From NCBI GenBank assembly GCA_012267415.1, contig JAAXGN010000044.1:1-64000 (forward strand): a stretch of DNA of 64,000 nt, written 5' to 3'. The notes beneath the pieces were generated by a model that did no database searches, was not told where the DNA came from, and was given only the letters and a program-made list of their open reading frames with translations. The stretch is from Candidatus Poribacteria bacterium. Its GTDB lineage: Bacteria > Poribacteria > WGA-4E > WGA-3G. The translations under genes and the position numbers were made by a program. This document shows positions 1-8,949 of the stretch, piece by piece; within the stretch, counting starts at the first letter, position 1, and every line of letters starts with the position of its first letter.

Positions 1-1
1 T

Positions 2-853
2 GTCCCGTTTGATGATGTCGTCAAACGCCTCGCAGAACTTGAATTTGATGGGATTGAAATCGGTGCTTTTAAACCACATATTGACATCAACGATTACCCC
101 ATGAAGAGTGACCGTGATGCCGTAAAGGGACTGATTAGTTACTACGGTTTAGAAGTATCAGGATTAGCAGCTGATTTCTGGTCTCATCCAGGTCCCGGAA
201 CGGATGAAGCACAAGAGGACGATGCATATTTCAAACTCTTCAGACGCAACCTTCAACTTGCACTTGATCTCGGTTCACCATCAATACGGGTTGACACAGT
301 AACAGGTGCCGAAGATGAAATCGAAGGTGTTTCACGTGAAGAGGCTTGGGATCGGATTGCATCCGTATGGAGCCGCTGCGCACAAGTCGCTGAAGACTAT
401 GGCGTACTGATGTTATGGGAATTTGAACCAGGCTTTATGTTCAATAAACCGAGTGACATTATAAATATGCCAAAAGCAGTTGACCATCCGAATTTTAAGG
501 TGATGTTCGATACTTGCCACGCACAGATGTGTGCAACAGTCGGTTCAAGACAAGTCGGTGAAAAGGAAACACTCGGTGATAATGGGGTTATTGAACTTGC
601 ACGTCAACTCAAAGGTGAGATTGGACACTTCCACCTTATCGATTCTGATAATACATTACATGGAGACGAAACAAGCACTCACGCTCCATTTGGAGATGGT
701 GTGCTGGATTTTGATGCTATTATACCTGTGATAATGGACGAAACAGGATACGATGGTGAGTGGTTCTCAATTGACCTATGTTTCTGGCCAAATGCTTGGG
801 AGGTAACGGAAGATGCAAAGAAATTCCTTACACCCTATTTGGAGAGATATTAG
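2..853 (+). CDS. Sugar phosphate isomerase/epimerase (TIM barrel), 5' end missing
   Basis: The frame is open from the window's left edge, so the true start lies upstream; the first in-frame ATG here is at 101. The upstream codons read like the first strand and helix of a xylose-isomerase-like TIM barrel (a VKRLAELEFDGIEIG-type segment). Inside are the acidic and histidine positions typical of the family's metal site: LWEFEPG, MFDTCHAQ, GHFHLIDSD and WFSIDL. Family members isomerise or epimerise sugars or inositol derivatives, but the substrate cannot be read from the sequence. nadC follows 22 bases later on the same strand and may be co-transcribed, although no functional link is apparent. 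The family call is firm; the reaction is unknown. Confidence 0.85.
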   Translation, partial: VPFDDVVKRLAELEFDGIEIGAFKPHIDINDYPMKSDRDAVKGLISYYGLEVSGLAADFWSHPGPGTDEAQEDDAYFKLFRRNLQLALDLGSPSIRVDTVTGAEDEIEGVSREEAWDRIASVWSRCAQVAEDYGVLMLWEFEPGFMFNKPSDIINMPKAVDHPNFKVMFDTCHAQMCATVGSRQVGEKETLGDNGVIELARQLKGEIGHFHLIDSDNTLHGDETSTHAPFGDGVLDFDAIIPVIMDETGYDGEWFSIDLCFWPNAWEVTEDAKKFLTPYLERY

Positions 854-875
854 TTGATGAAACAGAGTTAAACCC

Positions 876-1721
876 ATGCTAAATCTGCAGTCTGTAGATG
901 CATTAATTGATCTTGCATTTGCAGAAGACATCGGAATAGGTGACATTACAACCGAGTCTACTGTACCTTCGTTACAAAAAGGTAAAGGAACACTCGTTGC
1001 TAAGAGTTCCGGTATTATCGCTGGTTTGCCTGTTGCAGAACGTACGTTTAAGAGGTTTGATACCAGTCTTGTTTTTAAGTCAATAGTGACTGATGGTGAT
1101 GCAGTCAAAGCAGGTGATTCTATCGCTTCGGTACAAGGCAGTGCAAAGTCTATATTGATAGTGGAGAGAACTGCATTGAACTTTCTTCAACGACTCTCTG
1201 GTGTTGCAACCTTGACATCAGAATATGTTGCTGCAGTAGCCGATTATGATGTAAGGATAGTTGATACACGAAAAACAACACCGGGTTGGCGCGCACTTCA
1301 AAAATACGCTGTTCGTGTTGGCGGTGGAAACAACCACCGATTCGGTCTTTACGATGCAATTCTCATCAAAGACAATCATATTGTCGCAGCAGGAGGAATA
1401 CGCAATGCAGTTAAAAGTGCAAGGTTAGCTGCACCGCATACCTCAAAAGTTGAAATTGAAGTTGAGACAATTGAACAGGTCAACGAAGCACTTGATGCAA
1501 AAGCAGACATCTTACTTTTGGATAATATGTCACCTTCTACGATGACGCAGGTTATAAAAATAGTAAAGAAACGGGCATTAACTGAAGCTTCAGGCGGGAT
1601 TACATTGGAACAGGTGCGGACAGTCGCTGCAACTGGTGTTGATTTAATCTCCGTCGGTGCGTTAACGCATTCCGCAATGCCTATGGATATAAGTCTAAAC
1701 TTGACACTTGTGGAAACATAG
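876..1721 (+). CDS. nadC: Nicotinate-nucleotide pyrophosphorylase (carboxylating)
   Basis: Quinolinate phosphoribosyltransferase converts quinolinate and PRPP to nicotinate mononucleotide in de novo NAD synthesis. The 281 residues match the family's usual length. Visible signatures are AEDIGIGDITTE at the N-terminus, ERTALNFLQRLSG, the DTRKTTPGWR loop, a KYAVRVGGGNNHRFGL segment and LIKDNHI. Further on are the barrel strands VEIEVET and ILLLDNMSP and the C-terminal GGI and SVGALTHS phosphate-binding region. These are essentially all the conserved blocks, so the enzyme should be active. nadA and nadB are not in the window. The start is the first ATG after the upstream gene. Confidence 0.95.
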   Translation: MLNLQSVDALIDLAFAEDIGIGDITTESTVPSLQKGKGTLVAKSSGIIAGLPVAERTFKRFDTSLVFKSIVTDGDAVKAGDSIASVQGSAKSILIVERTALNFLQRLSGVATLTSEYVAAVADYDVRIVDTRKTTPGWRALQKYAVRVGGGNNHRFGLYDAILIKDNHIVAAGGIRNAVKSARLAAPHTSKVEIEVETIEQVNEALDAKADILLLDNMSPSTMTQVIKIVKKRALTEASGGITLEQVRTVAATGVDLISVGALTHSAMPMDISLNLTLVET

Positions 1722-1732
1722 ATAAACTTAAT

Positions 1733-1848
1733 AGGACTTACGCAGTTTCTCTTAAAGTCCCCTGATAAGGGGATTTAGGGGTTAAATGACTGAAATAACG
1801 ACTTTTTAACCCCCTAACCCCCTTATCAAAGGGGAATGCATAAGTCCT
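1733..1848. repeat. Inverted-repeat (MITE-like) element
   Basis: A 12-base terminal inverted repeat (AGGACTTACGCA at 1733, matched by TGCATAAGTCCT at 1837 with one mismatch) encloses a second imperfect palindrome: CCCCTGATAAGGGG on the left and an arm containing CCCCCTTATCAAAGGGG on the right. It carries no ORF. It fills most of the gap between nadC and the next gene and could also act as a terminator for nadC. Confidence 0.7.
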
Positions 1849-1901
1849 GCTTAACTTAGCAAACAGCAGACACAGCAGACAATAAAGGATATCATATTAT
1901 A

Positions 1902-3008
1902 ATGCGAGCCCCTATCAGCCGTGAAAACATGATTCGCGGTGTGCTTTTTTTTGTTTTGTTCACGATAATAGGGTTAGTACTCAGTTTTATTTGGAGTAGT
2001 GGAGTCCAGGATCTCAAAGGAGGAGCAGAAGCGTTTAAGAAAGTCTTTGTAGAGATGCACTATGAATTTCTAATCGGTGCATTCGTCTGTATGATTTTAG
2101 ATTGGCTATGTGCAGGTCTAAGATTCCATGTTTTCATTAGGGTGGTGACGCCGACAATGAAATTCAGGAATAGTTTCCGCGCAATCTTAGCCACAATCTG
2201 CGTCTCTGCAATCACGCCTTTTCAGACAGGTGGTGTTGGACATCTTTACATATATGCAAGGTCGGGTGCTAAACTGTCGGCTGCTATTACAGCAGGAATT
2301 GCTTCCTTTTTATCAACTTTGGTAATACTCATCCTCTCCGCAGGTGGTATACTTTGGATAAATCCCCATGTGATGCCAAAAGGTTCTGAATGGCTTAGTC
2401 TGTTTAGTTTGTTGATATTCAGTTTAGTATTTACAACATTCGTGTTATTGCTGTTTAAACCAGAGATTGTTTTCCGTATTTTCTATTGGATTTCTGACCA
2501 TGTAGGACGAAGGTTCAAACCTATCGCGCCATTCTTAAAACGTGTCCAACTAAAAGCTGAGCAGATAACCACTGAACACAAGGCTTTTGCTCAGACGTTA
2601 ATTCGTAAACATAAATGGACATGTTTTCTGAGTTTGCTGCTGACTTGCGGATTCTTCGCCGCACGAATTGTTGGTGGATACTATGTTATAAGAGCATTTA
2701 ATGAGAATGCTTCCCTATGGGATCTCACCGTAGTAGAGATGTTGTATAACTTTGTTGTACTGTTTATGCCGACTCCTGGTGCCAGTGGTTTCGCGGAACT
2801 TACAAAAAATGGGTTAATGGAAAAGATCATCCCTAAAGTGTTTATTCCACCTTTTGTATTGTTGAACCGATTCTTCGCTGTTTATTCAGGTGTTGTTGCA
2901 GGAGGCATCGTAATTGCATTACAGATCGCAAAAGATCTGAAGGGAACAAGAAAAGATATAACCGAAGATCCACTGGAACAGATGAAAACACCTCAATCGG
3001 TGAATTAA
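1902..3008 (+). CDS. Flippase-like / lysylphosphatidylglycerol synthase transmembrane-region family protein
   Basis: A 368-residue integral membrane protein with about eight hydrophobic segments, starting with one at residues 11-30 (LFFVLFTIIGLVLSFIW). The blocks SAITPFQTGGVGHLYIYAR, a following SFLSTLV helix and the later MPTPGASGFAEL motif are characteristic of the UPF0104/LPG_synthase_TM family. Members resemble the N-terminal flippase half of MprF and often act on lipid or glycolipid substrates. The C-terminus is cytoplasmic and charged. There is no catalytic synthase domain, so the substrate is unknown. It stands alone between two repeat-bearing gaps. Confidence 0.85.
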   Translation: MRAPISRENMIRGVLFFVLFTIIGLVLSFIWSSGVQDLKGGAEAFKKVFVEMHYEFLIGAFVCMILDWLCAGLRFHVFIRVVTPTMKFRNSFRAILATICVSAITPFQTGGVGHLYIYARSGAKLSAAITAGIASFLSTLVILILSAGGILWINPHVMPKGSEWLSLFSLLIFSLVFTTFVLLLFKPEIVFRIFYWISDHVGRRFKPIAPFLKRVQLKAEQITTEHKAFAQTLIRKHKWTCFLSLLLTCGFFAARIVGGYYVIRAFNENASLWDLTVVEMLYNFVVLFMPTPGASGFAELTKNGLMEKIIPKVFIPPFVLLNRFFAVYSGVVAGGIVIALQIAKDLKGTRKDITEDPLEQMKTPQSVN

Positions 3009-3079
3009 GGAATGAGAAAGTATAAAACTGACTCTTTATTGTAGCGTAAACTTCATGAGGATTCAGGTATTTATTAATA

Positions 3080-3106
3080 CGCGGGCGGGGAAACCCCGCC
3101 CCTACG
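3080..3106. repeat. Short GC-rich palindrome, GGGGCGGGG-type
   Basis: GCGGGCGGGG-AAA-CCCCGCCCC followed by TACG is a strong hairpin. Related copies occur at 22113-22139, 52427-52482 and 53278-53303, all intergenic. It may be a dispersed palindromic repeat or a terminator-like hairpin. Confidence 0.65.
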
Positions 3107-3195
3107 AAATCTTGCTTCAAAATGGGAGAGAATATAATAGAAATGGTTTTAATTTTAGATAACACCAACATGGCAATATCTGTGAAAGGAGAATT

Positions 3196-4113
3196 ATGAG
3201 TAACCGAATTGATAAAGTTGATCCCAAGACAACAAAACTTGGTTGGATTGGAATAGGTGTAATGGGACGTTGGATGTGTCAGCATCTCATGGATTTGGGG
3301 TATGGCATGACTGTCTATAATCGGACAAAATCAAAAGCACAACCCTTAATTGATGATGGGGCAGCTTGGGCAGATTCCCCCAGTGAAGTCGCTGCCGATT
3401 CAGATGTGGTCTTCACCATTGTCGGTTTCCCACCCGATGTCCGTGAAGTATACCTTGGCGATAACGGTATATTGAAAGGTGCAAAACCCGGTAGTATCAT
3501 TGTTGACATGACGACCACTGAACCTTCCCTGGCACAAGAGATTTACGCAGCAGCCAGAGAACAGGATATCGCATCTGTGGATGCCCCTGTTTCAGGTGGA
3601 GATGTGGGTGCACGTGAAGCACGACTCTCCATTATGGTTGGTGGGGACGAAGCAGCTGTCCAAGCAGTTATGCCGCTCTTTGAGGCAATGGGGAAGAACA
3701 TAGTTTATCAAGGTGGTGCAGGTGCTGGACAACATACAAAAATGTGTAATCAGATTACTATCTCTGGCACTATGATCGGTGTTTGCGAAGGACTCATCTA
3801 TGGACACAAAGCAGGATTGGATTTAGAAACGATGCTATCTTCAATCAGCGGTGGTGCCGCTGCGTGCTGGTCATTAGACAACTTAGCACCGCGAGTGCTA
3901 CAACGGAATTTTGATCCCGGTTTCTTCGTTGAGCACTTCATCAAAGACATGAGCATTGCCTTAGACGAAGCTCGCAAAATGAACCTTAGTCTCCCTGGAC
4001 TGGCATTAGTGCATCAACTCTATACTGCTGTGCAAGCACAAGGACACGGACGTTTAGGGACACAAGCATTGCTACTTGCATTGGAACAGATGTCAGGAAC
4101 AGAGGTAAAGTAA
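3196..4113 (+). CDS. NAD(P)-dependent beta-hydroxyacid dehydrogenase (3-hydroxyisobutyrate dehydrogenase / GarR type)
   Basis: The 305-residue protein has the family layout: an N-terminal Rossmann fold with [11 protein letters not shown] at about residues 17-27, then VYNRT, and a [16 protein letters not shown] substrate-binding block near residue 131. The catalytic-lysine region [11 protein letters not shown] follows near residue 180. The all-helical C-terminal domain contains [12 protein letters not shown]. Enzymes of this family oxidise 3-hydroxyisobutyrate, tartronate semialdehyde or related short hydroxyacids; the exact substrate cannot be told. A GAAAGGAG ribosome site precedes the ATG. 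The gene is single, with convergent dinG downstream. Confidence 0.9.
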   Translation: MSNRIDKVDPKTTKLGWIGIGVMGRWMCQHLMDLGYGMTVYNRTKSKAQPLIDDGAAWADSPSEVAADSDVVFTIVGFPPDVREVYLGDNGILKGAKPGSIIVDMTTTEPSLAQEIYAAAREQDIASVDAPVSGGDVGAREARLSIMVGGDEAAVQAVMPLFEAMGKNIVYQGGAGAGQHTKMCNQITISGTMIGVCEGLIYGHKAGLDLETMLSSISGGAAACWSLDNLAPRVLQRNFDPGFFVEHFIKDMSIALDEARKMNLSLPGLALVHQLYTAVQAQGHGRLGTQALLLALEQMSGTEVK

Positions 4114-4128
4114 GGGGTGCTTAAAAGT

Positions 4129-4152
4129 AGTAGGCACACGCCGTGTGCCGTC
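4129..4152. repeat. Palindrome between convergent genes
   Basis: GTAGGCACACGCCGTGTGCC is a near-perfect palindrome located between the convergent dehydrogenase and helicase genes, where it could work as a bidirectional terminator. An inverted copy lies at 21272-21294, which points to a dispersed repeat. Confidence 0.55.
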
Positions 4153-4212
4153 AACGAATGAATTCTCCTACTACAAACAGCATTCTTTCAATCAAGCGGC
4201 ACCTGATACCTC

Positions 4213-6195
4213 TTATGACACAATATTACACTGTGGCAGAGAGTCTATAAAGAGTTTACCGTACCTACGTGTCCTGATTCTTGCATCCAGGATGACAACG
4301 ATTCCTTGGTCGGTTTGCGTCCGGATAAGTCGTCCAAATCCCTGCTTAAATCGCAGAATCGCTTCTGGCAAACTGAATTCCATAAACTCGTTGCCACCTT
4401 TTTCCTTAATCTGTTTGACGCGTGCTTCCAACACAGGATGGGTTGGTACTTCAAACGGTAATCTTGTAATAACGACGCTGCTCAACGCTTCACCGCGAAC
4501 ATCAACACCTTCCCAGAAACTGGAAGTGCCGAACAGCACAGAGTCTGTATTTTCTCGAAAAGCTTGTAGCATATCCGATCGCGAAAGATCGCTTCCCTGT
4601 TTGAATGTTTCAATACCGATTTCAGCAAGGTAAGGAGCTACCTCCTCGTAGACTTCATCCATCATCTTGTAGCTTGTGAATAGAACAAATGCCTTTCCGT
4701 GAGTCATTTTAAGATAGTGTTTTATCTCCTTAATGGCGGCGGGAACAAATTCACTACTATTCGGTTCAGGCATTGCGCGAGGAATGTGGAGCTCAACCTG
4801 TTCTTTGAAATTAAAGGGTGATTGTACAAGGTGTTCTTGGCAATCAACTATACCGATTCGACTCTTGAAATAATCAAATGTTTGATTAGTGGATAGTGTA
4901 GCACTTGTCATGACGACACTCTCTTTAACCTCAAATAGGGTATCTCGCAACATCTGACTGATATTTACGGGTGTAGCATTCAGCATAATCCGCGGCGTGC
5001 GTCCCCATCTTGAAGTTTCTATCCAGTAGATGTAGTTAGGGTCCGGTTGACGTATCATCAGATCCAACTCATCTCGTAGTCTCACACACTGGTTGTAATA
5101 GGATGATAATTCCTGTTCATCATCTTCCAGTGGAGCAGTATCTCGCATCTGTTTAAGTGTCTTCTCGATTTCTAAGAGCGGTTGATCCAACGTATTTCCC
5201 TTTGAGAACACCCTATTAAGGTTGGTCTCATCGACTCTAACAGTTGTATTTCTGTCCTCTAATTCGCTGAAATATGTTTCAACGGCGTCAAAGAACTGGT
5301 TGGCTTGTTCACGCGTTTCATCGACCTGTTCTTTTAGGACATCGGACTCGAATCGGGTTGCTGTACCACTCTCGTTCCGTTCACTGAATAATGCATCTAA
5401 GAACCATTTTACGCGTGTATTGCTAAGTTCAACACTGGCATGCGTTGTCGCTGTCGCTTCAAGATGATGTGCTTCATCAATGATGAGATAGTCATAGTCA
5501 GGAAGTATACCTATAGAAGGGTCTTTCTGTTTAAGTGCTAAATCGCTAAAGAGGAGATGATGGTTAACAATTAATAGGTCTGCCTCATACATCTGATTCC
5601 GTGCCTTAAAATAGAAACAGACTTCGTAAGTTGGACAATTTCTTCGAAGACAGTTATCTCTATCAGATGCAACCTTGTCCCAGATATGAGGTTTTGGTTC
5701 AAAATGTAGGTCTGCACGACTACCATCATCGGTTGTTTCAACCCATTTGACAATATCCTGTACCTGTTCAACTTCTTCAAAGGTATCAAACAAACCCCGA
5801 TCATATTGCATGAAACTGTCTAATCTTCGCCGCGAGAGATAGTTCCGTCTACCTTTCGCGAGGACAGCATTGAAATCCCGTGGGAGAACCTTCTGAAGGA
5901 AAGGAATATCTTTGGTAACGAGTTGTTCTTGCAGGCTAATTGTGTTTGTTGATACAACTACGGTCTGTTGATTCCTCAGCGCGAGCGAGATGGCAGGAAT
6001 GAGATACGCAAAACTCTTACCAACACCTGTACCAGCTTCAACTATCAGATGGTCGGAAGAAGCAAATGCGCGTGCGACAGCATTCGCCATGTTTAATTGT
6101 CCTTCACGAAACTCATAACCTGTCAGGTGTTGGGAGATGATTCCGCCCGGACTAAATATATCTCTAAGGGTAAGTGTTTTAGAAGTTTGTGACAT
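4213..6195 (-). CDS. DinG-family ATP-dependent DNA helicase (XPD-like, Fe-S)
   Basis: A 660-residue superfamily 2 helicase. Walker A is EAGTGVGKS at residues 53-61 and the DEAH box is IIDEAHHLEA. Between them a cysteine cluster (C-L-R-R-N-C-P-T-Y-E-V-C plus an upstream region) is consistent with the 4Fe-4S cluster of DinG/XPD/Rad3 proteins. Motifs III-VI follow: VVMTSATL, VLFGTSSFWEGVD, and a C-terminal QGFGRLIR with the arginine finger. Such enzymes unwind 5'-to-3' and resolve R-loops, D-loops or quadruplexes during repair. There is no exonuclease domain at the N-terminus. The htrA-like gene lies 20 bases upstream on the same strand and may be co-transcribed. Confidence 0.92.
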   Translation of the reverse strand: MSQTSKTLTLRDIFSPGGIISQHLTGYEFREGQLNMANAVARAFASSDHLIVEAGTGVGKSFAYLIPAISLALRNQQTVVVSTNTISLQEQLVTKDIPFLQKVLPRDFNAVLAKGRRNYLSRRRLDSFMQYDRGLFDTFEEVEQVQDIVKWVETTDDGSRADLHFEPKPHIWDKVASDRDNCLRRNCPTYEVCFYFKARNQMYEADLLIVNHHLLFSDLALKQKDPSIGILPDYDYLIIDEAHHLEATATTHASVELSNTRVKWFLDALFSERNESGTATRFESDVLKEQVDETREQANQFFDAVETYFSELEDRNTTVRVDETNLNRVFSKGNTLDQPLLEIEKTLKQMRDTAPLEDDEQELSSYYNQCVRLRDELDLMIRQPDPNYIYWIETSRWGRTPRIMLNATPVNISQMLRDTLFEVKESVVMTSATLSTNQTFDYFKSRIGIVDCQEHLVQSPFNFKEQVELHIPRAMPEPNSSEFVPAAIKEIKHYLKMTHGKAFVLFTSYKMMDEVYEEVAPYLAEIGIETFKQGSDLSRSDMLQAFRENTDSVLFGTSSFWEGVDVRGEALSSVVITRLPFEVPTHPVLEARVKQIKEKGGNEFMEFSLPEAILRFKQGFGRLIRTQTDQGIVVILDARIRTRRYGKLFIDSLPQCNIVS

Positions 6196-6215
6196 AAAGT
6201 TGAATGACTATATGA

Positions 6216-7550
6216 CTATTCTTTTGTTAGGTGAACTGTAACCTGTTCTACACCGAAGCTACTTTTTATCTCAATCTTCATCTCTTCAGCTTCTCGCTCA
6301 AGTTGAAGGATTGCTTCAAGAGCTGCGACATCAGGTATCTCTTTTCCGTTGATTTTAAGGATAAGTGAACCGCGTGGAATCTTGGCATTGTAGCCTGGAG
6401 CGTCTACTTTCACCCTTTCAACAACAACGCCACTATCTTCTTCAGTTAGGTAAGTGTACCTTTCAAAATCCTGTTTTTCCAATTTCCGTACTGCTAATCC
6501 GAGTGTCTTCCATGATACGGAATCGTCTTCGTAAGGTATGCCCGCTAATTCAGGTGGTATTTCATCAATTATTACATTTAAGGTTTTATCTTTACCGCGG
6601 CGCAATACCTTTATCACTGCCTTTTTGCCAACTTTTGATTCAGCGATTAGCATCATCAGGTCAACTGATTTTCTTATCTTTTCACCATTGTATTCAACGA
6701 TTACATCATTTCGCCTCATCCCTGCTCGGTATGCGGGTGTATCCGATCTCACGAAAGTGACACGAATCCCATCCTGTACCTCTCGCATTCTAATTCCCAG
6801 ATATCCACGTATGATCTTTCCATTTGCGATGAGTTGATCCCCGATGTTATTAACCATATTGCTTGGGATGGCAAATCCTGCGCCTGCCCGAACCGGTGCA
6901 GGAGTATTCTCTACCTTCCGAATGAGCGCGTTTATTCCGATAACTTCTCCGTAGATGTTAAGCAGCGGTCCGCCACTGCTACCCGTATGAATCCAAGCGT
7001 CCGTCTGAATAAAGTTCTGGTGTCGAATAAATTGGAGTCCGAGCGGTACAGACCGTCCCTTACCACTTACAACACCCGTCGTTACCGAATACTCAAGCTG
7101 AAAAGGGTTACCGATGGCAACCGCAAATTGTCCGACTTTAACCTTTTCAGAATTTGCTAAGGATAGGGTTGGGAACGTCTCTTCACGATCCACTTTTAAG
7201 ACAGCGATATCAGTGATAATATCCGTACCAACTAATTTTGCATCAAGTTCAGTTCCATCTAATAACCTGATCCTATAGTATTCTGCGCCACGGACGATGT
7301 GGTCATTTGTCAAAATATGACCGTCTTCACGATAAAAGAAACCAGAACCGGCACGATTTAACTCCCGATCTGAGTGTCCCGCAAAAATTCCAACAATTGC
7401 AGGTTTTGCTTTCGTAGCAATGTCAACGAAGGCACTTTCAATAGCACTCAGTAATTCCAAATTACTCGGCAATTCTGTTTTGTTTGCACAGGATGCACAT
7501 ATAACGATCATAATGGCAAGTGTGCAATACAGGGATAACTTCTTTCGCAT
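6216..7550 (-). CDS. HtrA/DegP-type serine protease, probable lipoprotein, two PDZ domains
   Basis: The 444-residue protein begins with a short signal sequence ending in C-A-S-C, so Cys21 is a plausible lipidation site. The trypsin-like domain shows the triad: His84 in TNDHIV, Asp114 in ITDIAVL and Ser192 in HTGSSGGPLL. The oxyanion motif is GSSGGP rather than the commoner GNSGGP. Two PDZ domains follow, one from about residue 240 (RGYLGIRM, AGMRRNDVIVEYNG) and one from about residue 350 (APGYNAKIPRGSLILKING). HtrA proteases degrade or refold damaged envelope proteins. The predicted location is the periplasm, membrane-anchored. Function is confident; the lipid anchor is an inference because position -3 is not a classic lipobox residue. 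Confidence 0.92.
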   Translation of the reverse strand: MRKKLSLYCTLAIMIVICASCANKTELPSNLELLSAIESAFVDIATKAKPAIVGIFAGHSDRELNRAGSGFFYREDGHILTNDHIVRGAEYYRIRLLDGTELDAKLVGTDIITDIAVLKVDREETFPTLSLANSEKVKVGQFAVAIGNPFQLEYSVTTGVVSGKGRSVPLGLQFIRHQNFIQTDAWIHTGSSGGPLLNIYGEVIGINALIRKVENTPAPVRAGAGFAIPSNMVNNIGDQLIANGKIIRGYLGIRMREVQDGIRVTFVRSDTPAYRAGMRRNDVIVEYNGEKIRKSVDLMMLIAESKVGKKAVIKVLRRGKDKTLNVIIDEIPPELAGIPYEDDSVSWKTLGLAVRKLEKQDFERYTYLTEEDSGVVVERVKVDAPGYNAKIPRGSLILKINGKEIPDVAALEAILQLEREAEEMKIEIKSSFGVEQVTVHLTKE

Positions 7551-7631
7551 AATGTGTTCCTTTTATTCAACTGGTTGATGTATAGTTTATTTTAACAGAT
7601 TCTCATGGGATTATCAACTCAATTTAATGGA

Positions 7632-8441
7632 CTATTCAATGATACCTTCCATGCGTGCTTGAATCCACGGTTTGTGTTCAGGATGTGTGTGAATATAGAA
7701 AACACCATTTTGAATTGCGTTGACAACGTGTTCAGCGACTTCAGCCGGCGATAAACCTGCCTGCATTTCGACGTGTGCATTCCGGATAAAACTCTCTGTT
7801 CCAGCATCGTGATCTACTTCTGTTTCTGGATTCTGTAATGAATCTGGTCGGTTTCGTTCAGTGTTTAGGATGCCTGTTTGCACCCAACCTGGACATAACA
7901 CATGCACCTGAATCAGTGAATTGATCTGTGCTAATTCGTCTGCAAGGGTTTCAGAAAGTGCAACTACACCGTGTTTACTTACCTTATATATACCTTGACC
8001 TGGACTTCGAATCAGTCCGAGAATTGAAGCAGTATTTACGATATGGCATTCTGTTTTTTGTGACAGCATTTGTGGAACGAAGGTTCGAATTCCGTGTATG
8101 ACTCCCCAGAGGTTAACCCCGAGTACCCATTCCCAATCGGCGATCGTATGTTCCCATATCAGACGACTGCAAACCACGCCAGCATTGTTGCATAGAATAT
8201 GGACAGCACCAAACGCCTCAATCGTTCGTGTTGCCAGGTTTTCAACGTCTTGTGCATTAGCCACATCCGTCTTCACAGCGAGGACAGTTGCTCCATTTGC
8301 TTGTAAATCATCTCTAAGTCTGAATAGGGGTTTTTCCTCAACATCTGCAAGGACAACTATCATCCCTTCAGCAGCGAAACGTTCTGCCATTCCTCTGCCT
8401 ATACCACTCGCTGCGCCTGTAATTACTGCGACTTGTTTCAT
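7632..8441 (-). CDS. Short-chain dehydrogenase/reductase (SDR)
   Basis: A 269-residue classical SDR. The cofactor motif TGAASGIG is at residues 8-15, NNAG at 85-88, Ser139 in NTASILG, and the catalytic Tyr152-x3-Lys156 in YKVSK. Asp33 after the second strand (LADVEE) suggests NAD preference over NADP. The C-terminal part, with a PAEVAEHVVNAI segment, is typical of general SDR family oxidoreductases acting on alcohols or ketones. The substrate cannot be assigned. The gene starts at an ATG preceded by AAAGGAAA and has no close operon partner. Confidence 0.9.
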   Translation of the reverse strand: MKQVAVITGAASGIGRGMAERFAAEGMIVVLADVEEKPLFRLRDDLQANGATVLAVKTDVANAQDVENLATRTIEAFGAVHILCNNAGVVCSRLIWEHTIADWEWVLGVNLWGVIHGIRTFVPQMLSQKTECHIVNTASILGLIRSPGQGIYKVSKHGVVALSETLADELAQINSLIQVHVLCPGWVQTGILNTERNRPDSLQNPETEVDHDAGTESFIRNAHVEMQAGLSPAEVAEHVVNAIQNGVFYIHTHPEHKPWIQARMEGIIE

Positions 8442-8476
8442 TCACATTTCCTTTTGTGCTCTGTCAATTCCTATAT

Positions 8477-8540
8477 TGTAGGTCGAGTAGAGCGAAGCGC
8501 CATTAAAATATTAACTGGCGACACGTATTGATTCTGTCTA
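8477..8540. repeat. Dispersed 60-bp repeat (copy A)
   Basis: A segment reading GTAGAGCGAAGCGCCATTAA and continuing to ACGTATTGAT is nearly identical to 20077-20141, with one indel and a few substitutions. Its left part, GGTCGAGTAGAGCGAAGCG, is also related to the palindrome at 23704-23741. It has no coding content. Confidence 0.7.
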
Positions 8541-8646
8541 TCATGTCCAAATCAACGCAGAATGCGCTTGGATGAATACGCGTTTGGTATTCGTCATGAT
8601 TTGTCGGGTGTAAAGTTAAGGGTTTTTCCATACAGAGAGTTTCTCC

Positions 8647-8811
8647 AGTCCCGTAGGGACGATATGTTTATAGATAAACGTTGACTCACCCCTCTCCAGT
8701 CCCGTAGGGACGATATGTGTGGAACAAAGACATTAGATAAACATATCGTCCCTACGGGACTAAAGTACCTCCTTCAACCGTGTTCTATAAACATAGCGTC
8801 CCTACGGGACT
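8647..8811. repeat. Cluster of four palindromic repeats, two direct and two inverted
   Basis: Four copies of a unit starting AGTCCCGTAGGGACGATATG lie at 8647-8679, 8698-8718, 8735-8761 (inverted) and 8785-8811 (inverted). The core GTCCCGTAGGGAC is itself palindromic, and the whole array forms a large inverted repeat. Unit spacing is irregular (about 19-24 bases between units), orientation is mixed and no cas genes are near, so it is not a CRISPR array. This array and the fragment to its right are the only content I see in the 500-base gap 8442-8949 apart from the copy A repeat. Confidence 0.75.
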
Positions 8812-8918
8812 GAAGAGGTTTTCCACGCGTGGTACGTCCTCTGGTAGTGTATCGTGAAACGTACGTAATTGCAATGGGTGGTGTCTAAACCGAGTAGTTC
8901 TTGTAATTGTTCTGCCAT
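8802..8918 (-). pseudogene. Possible 5' gene remnant cut by the palindromic repeat
   Basis: A 39-codon frame starts with ATG at 8918 behind a good AAAGGAGAAG ribosome site and begins MAEQLQELLGLD. It runs into the last repeat of the array, where it stops at TAG. The strong translation start with an immediate dead end suggests the beginning of a former gene truncated by the repeat array. I cannot name its family. It could also be a genuine small peptide, but that is less likely because its last codons are repeat sequence. Confidence 0.3.
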
Positions 8919-8949
8919 ATCTTCTCCTTTGTAGTTGGATGTGTGAAGT

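Noticed and set aside
8647-8811. Possible CRISPR array
   Set aside because: Units are in mixed orientation, have palindromic cores, irregular spacing, only four copies, and no cas genes are nearby.
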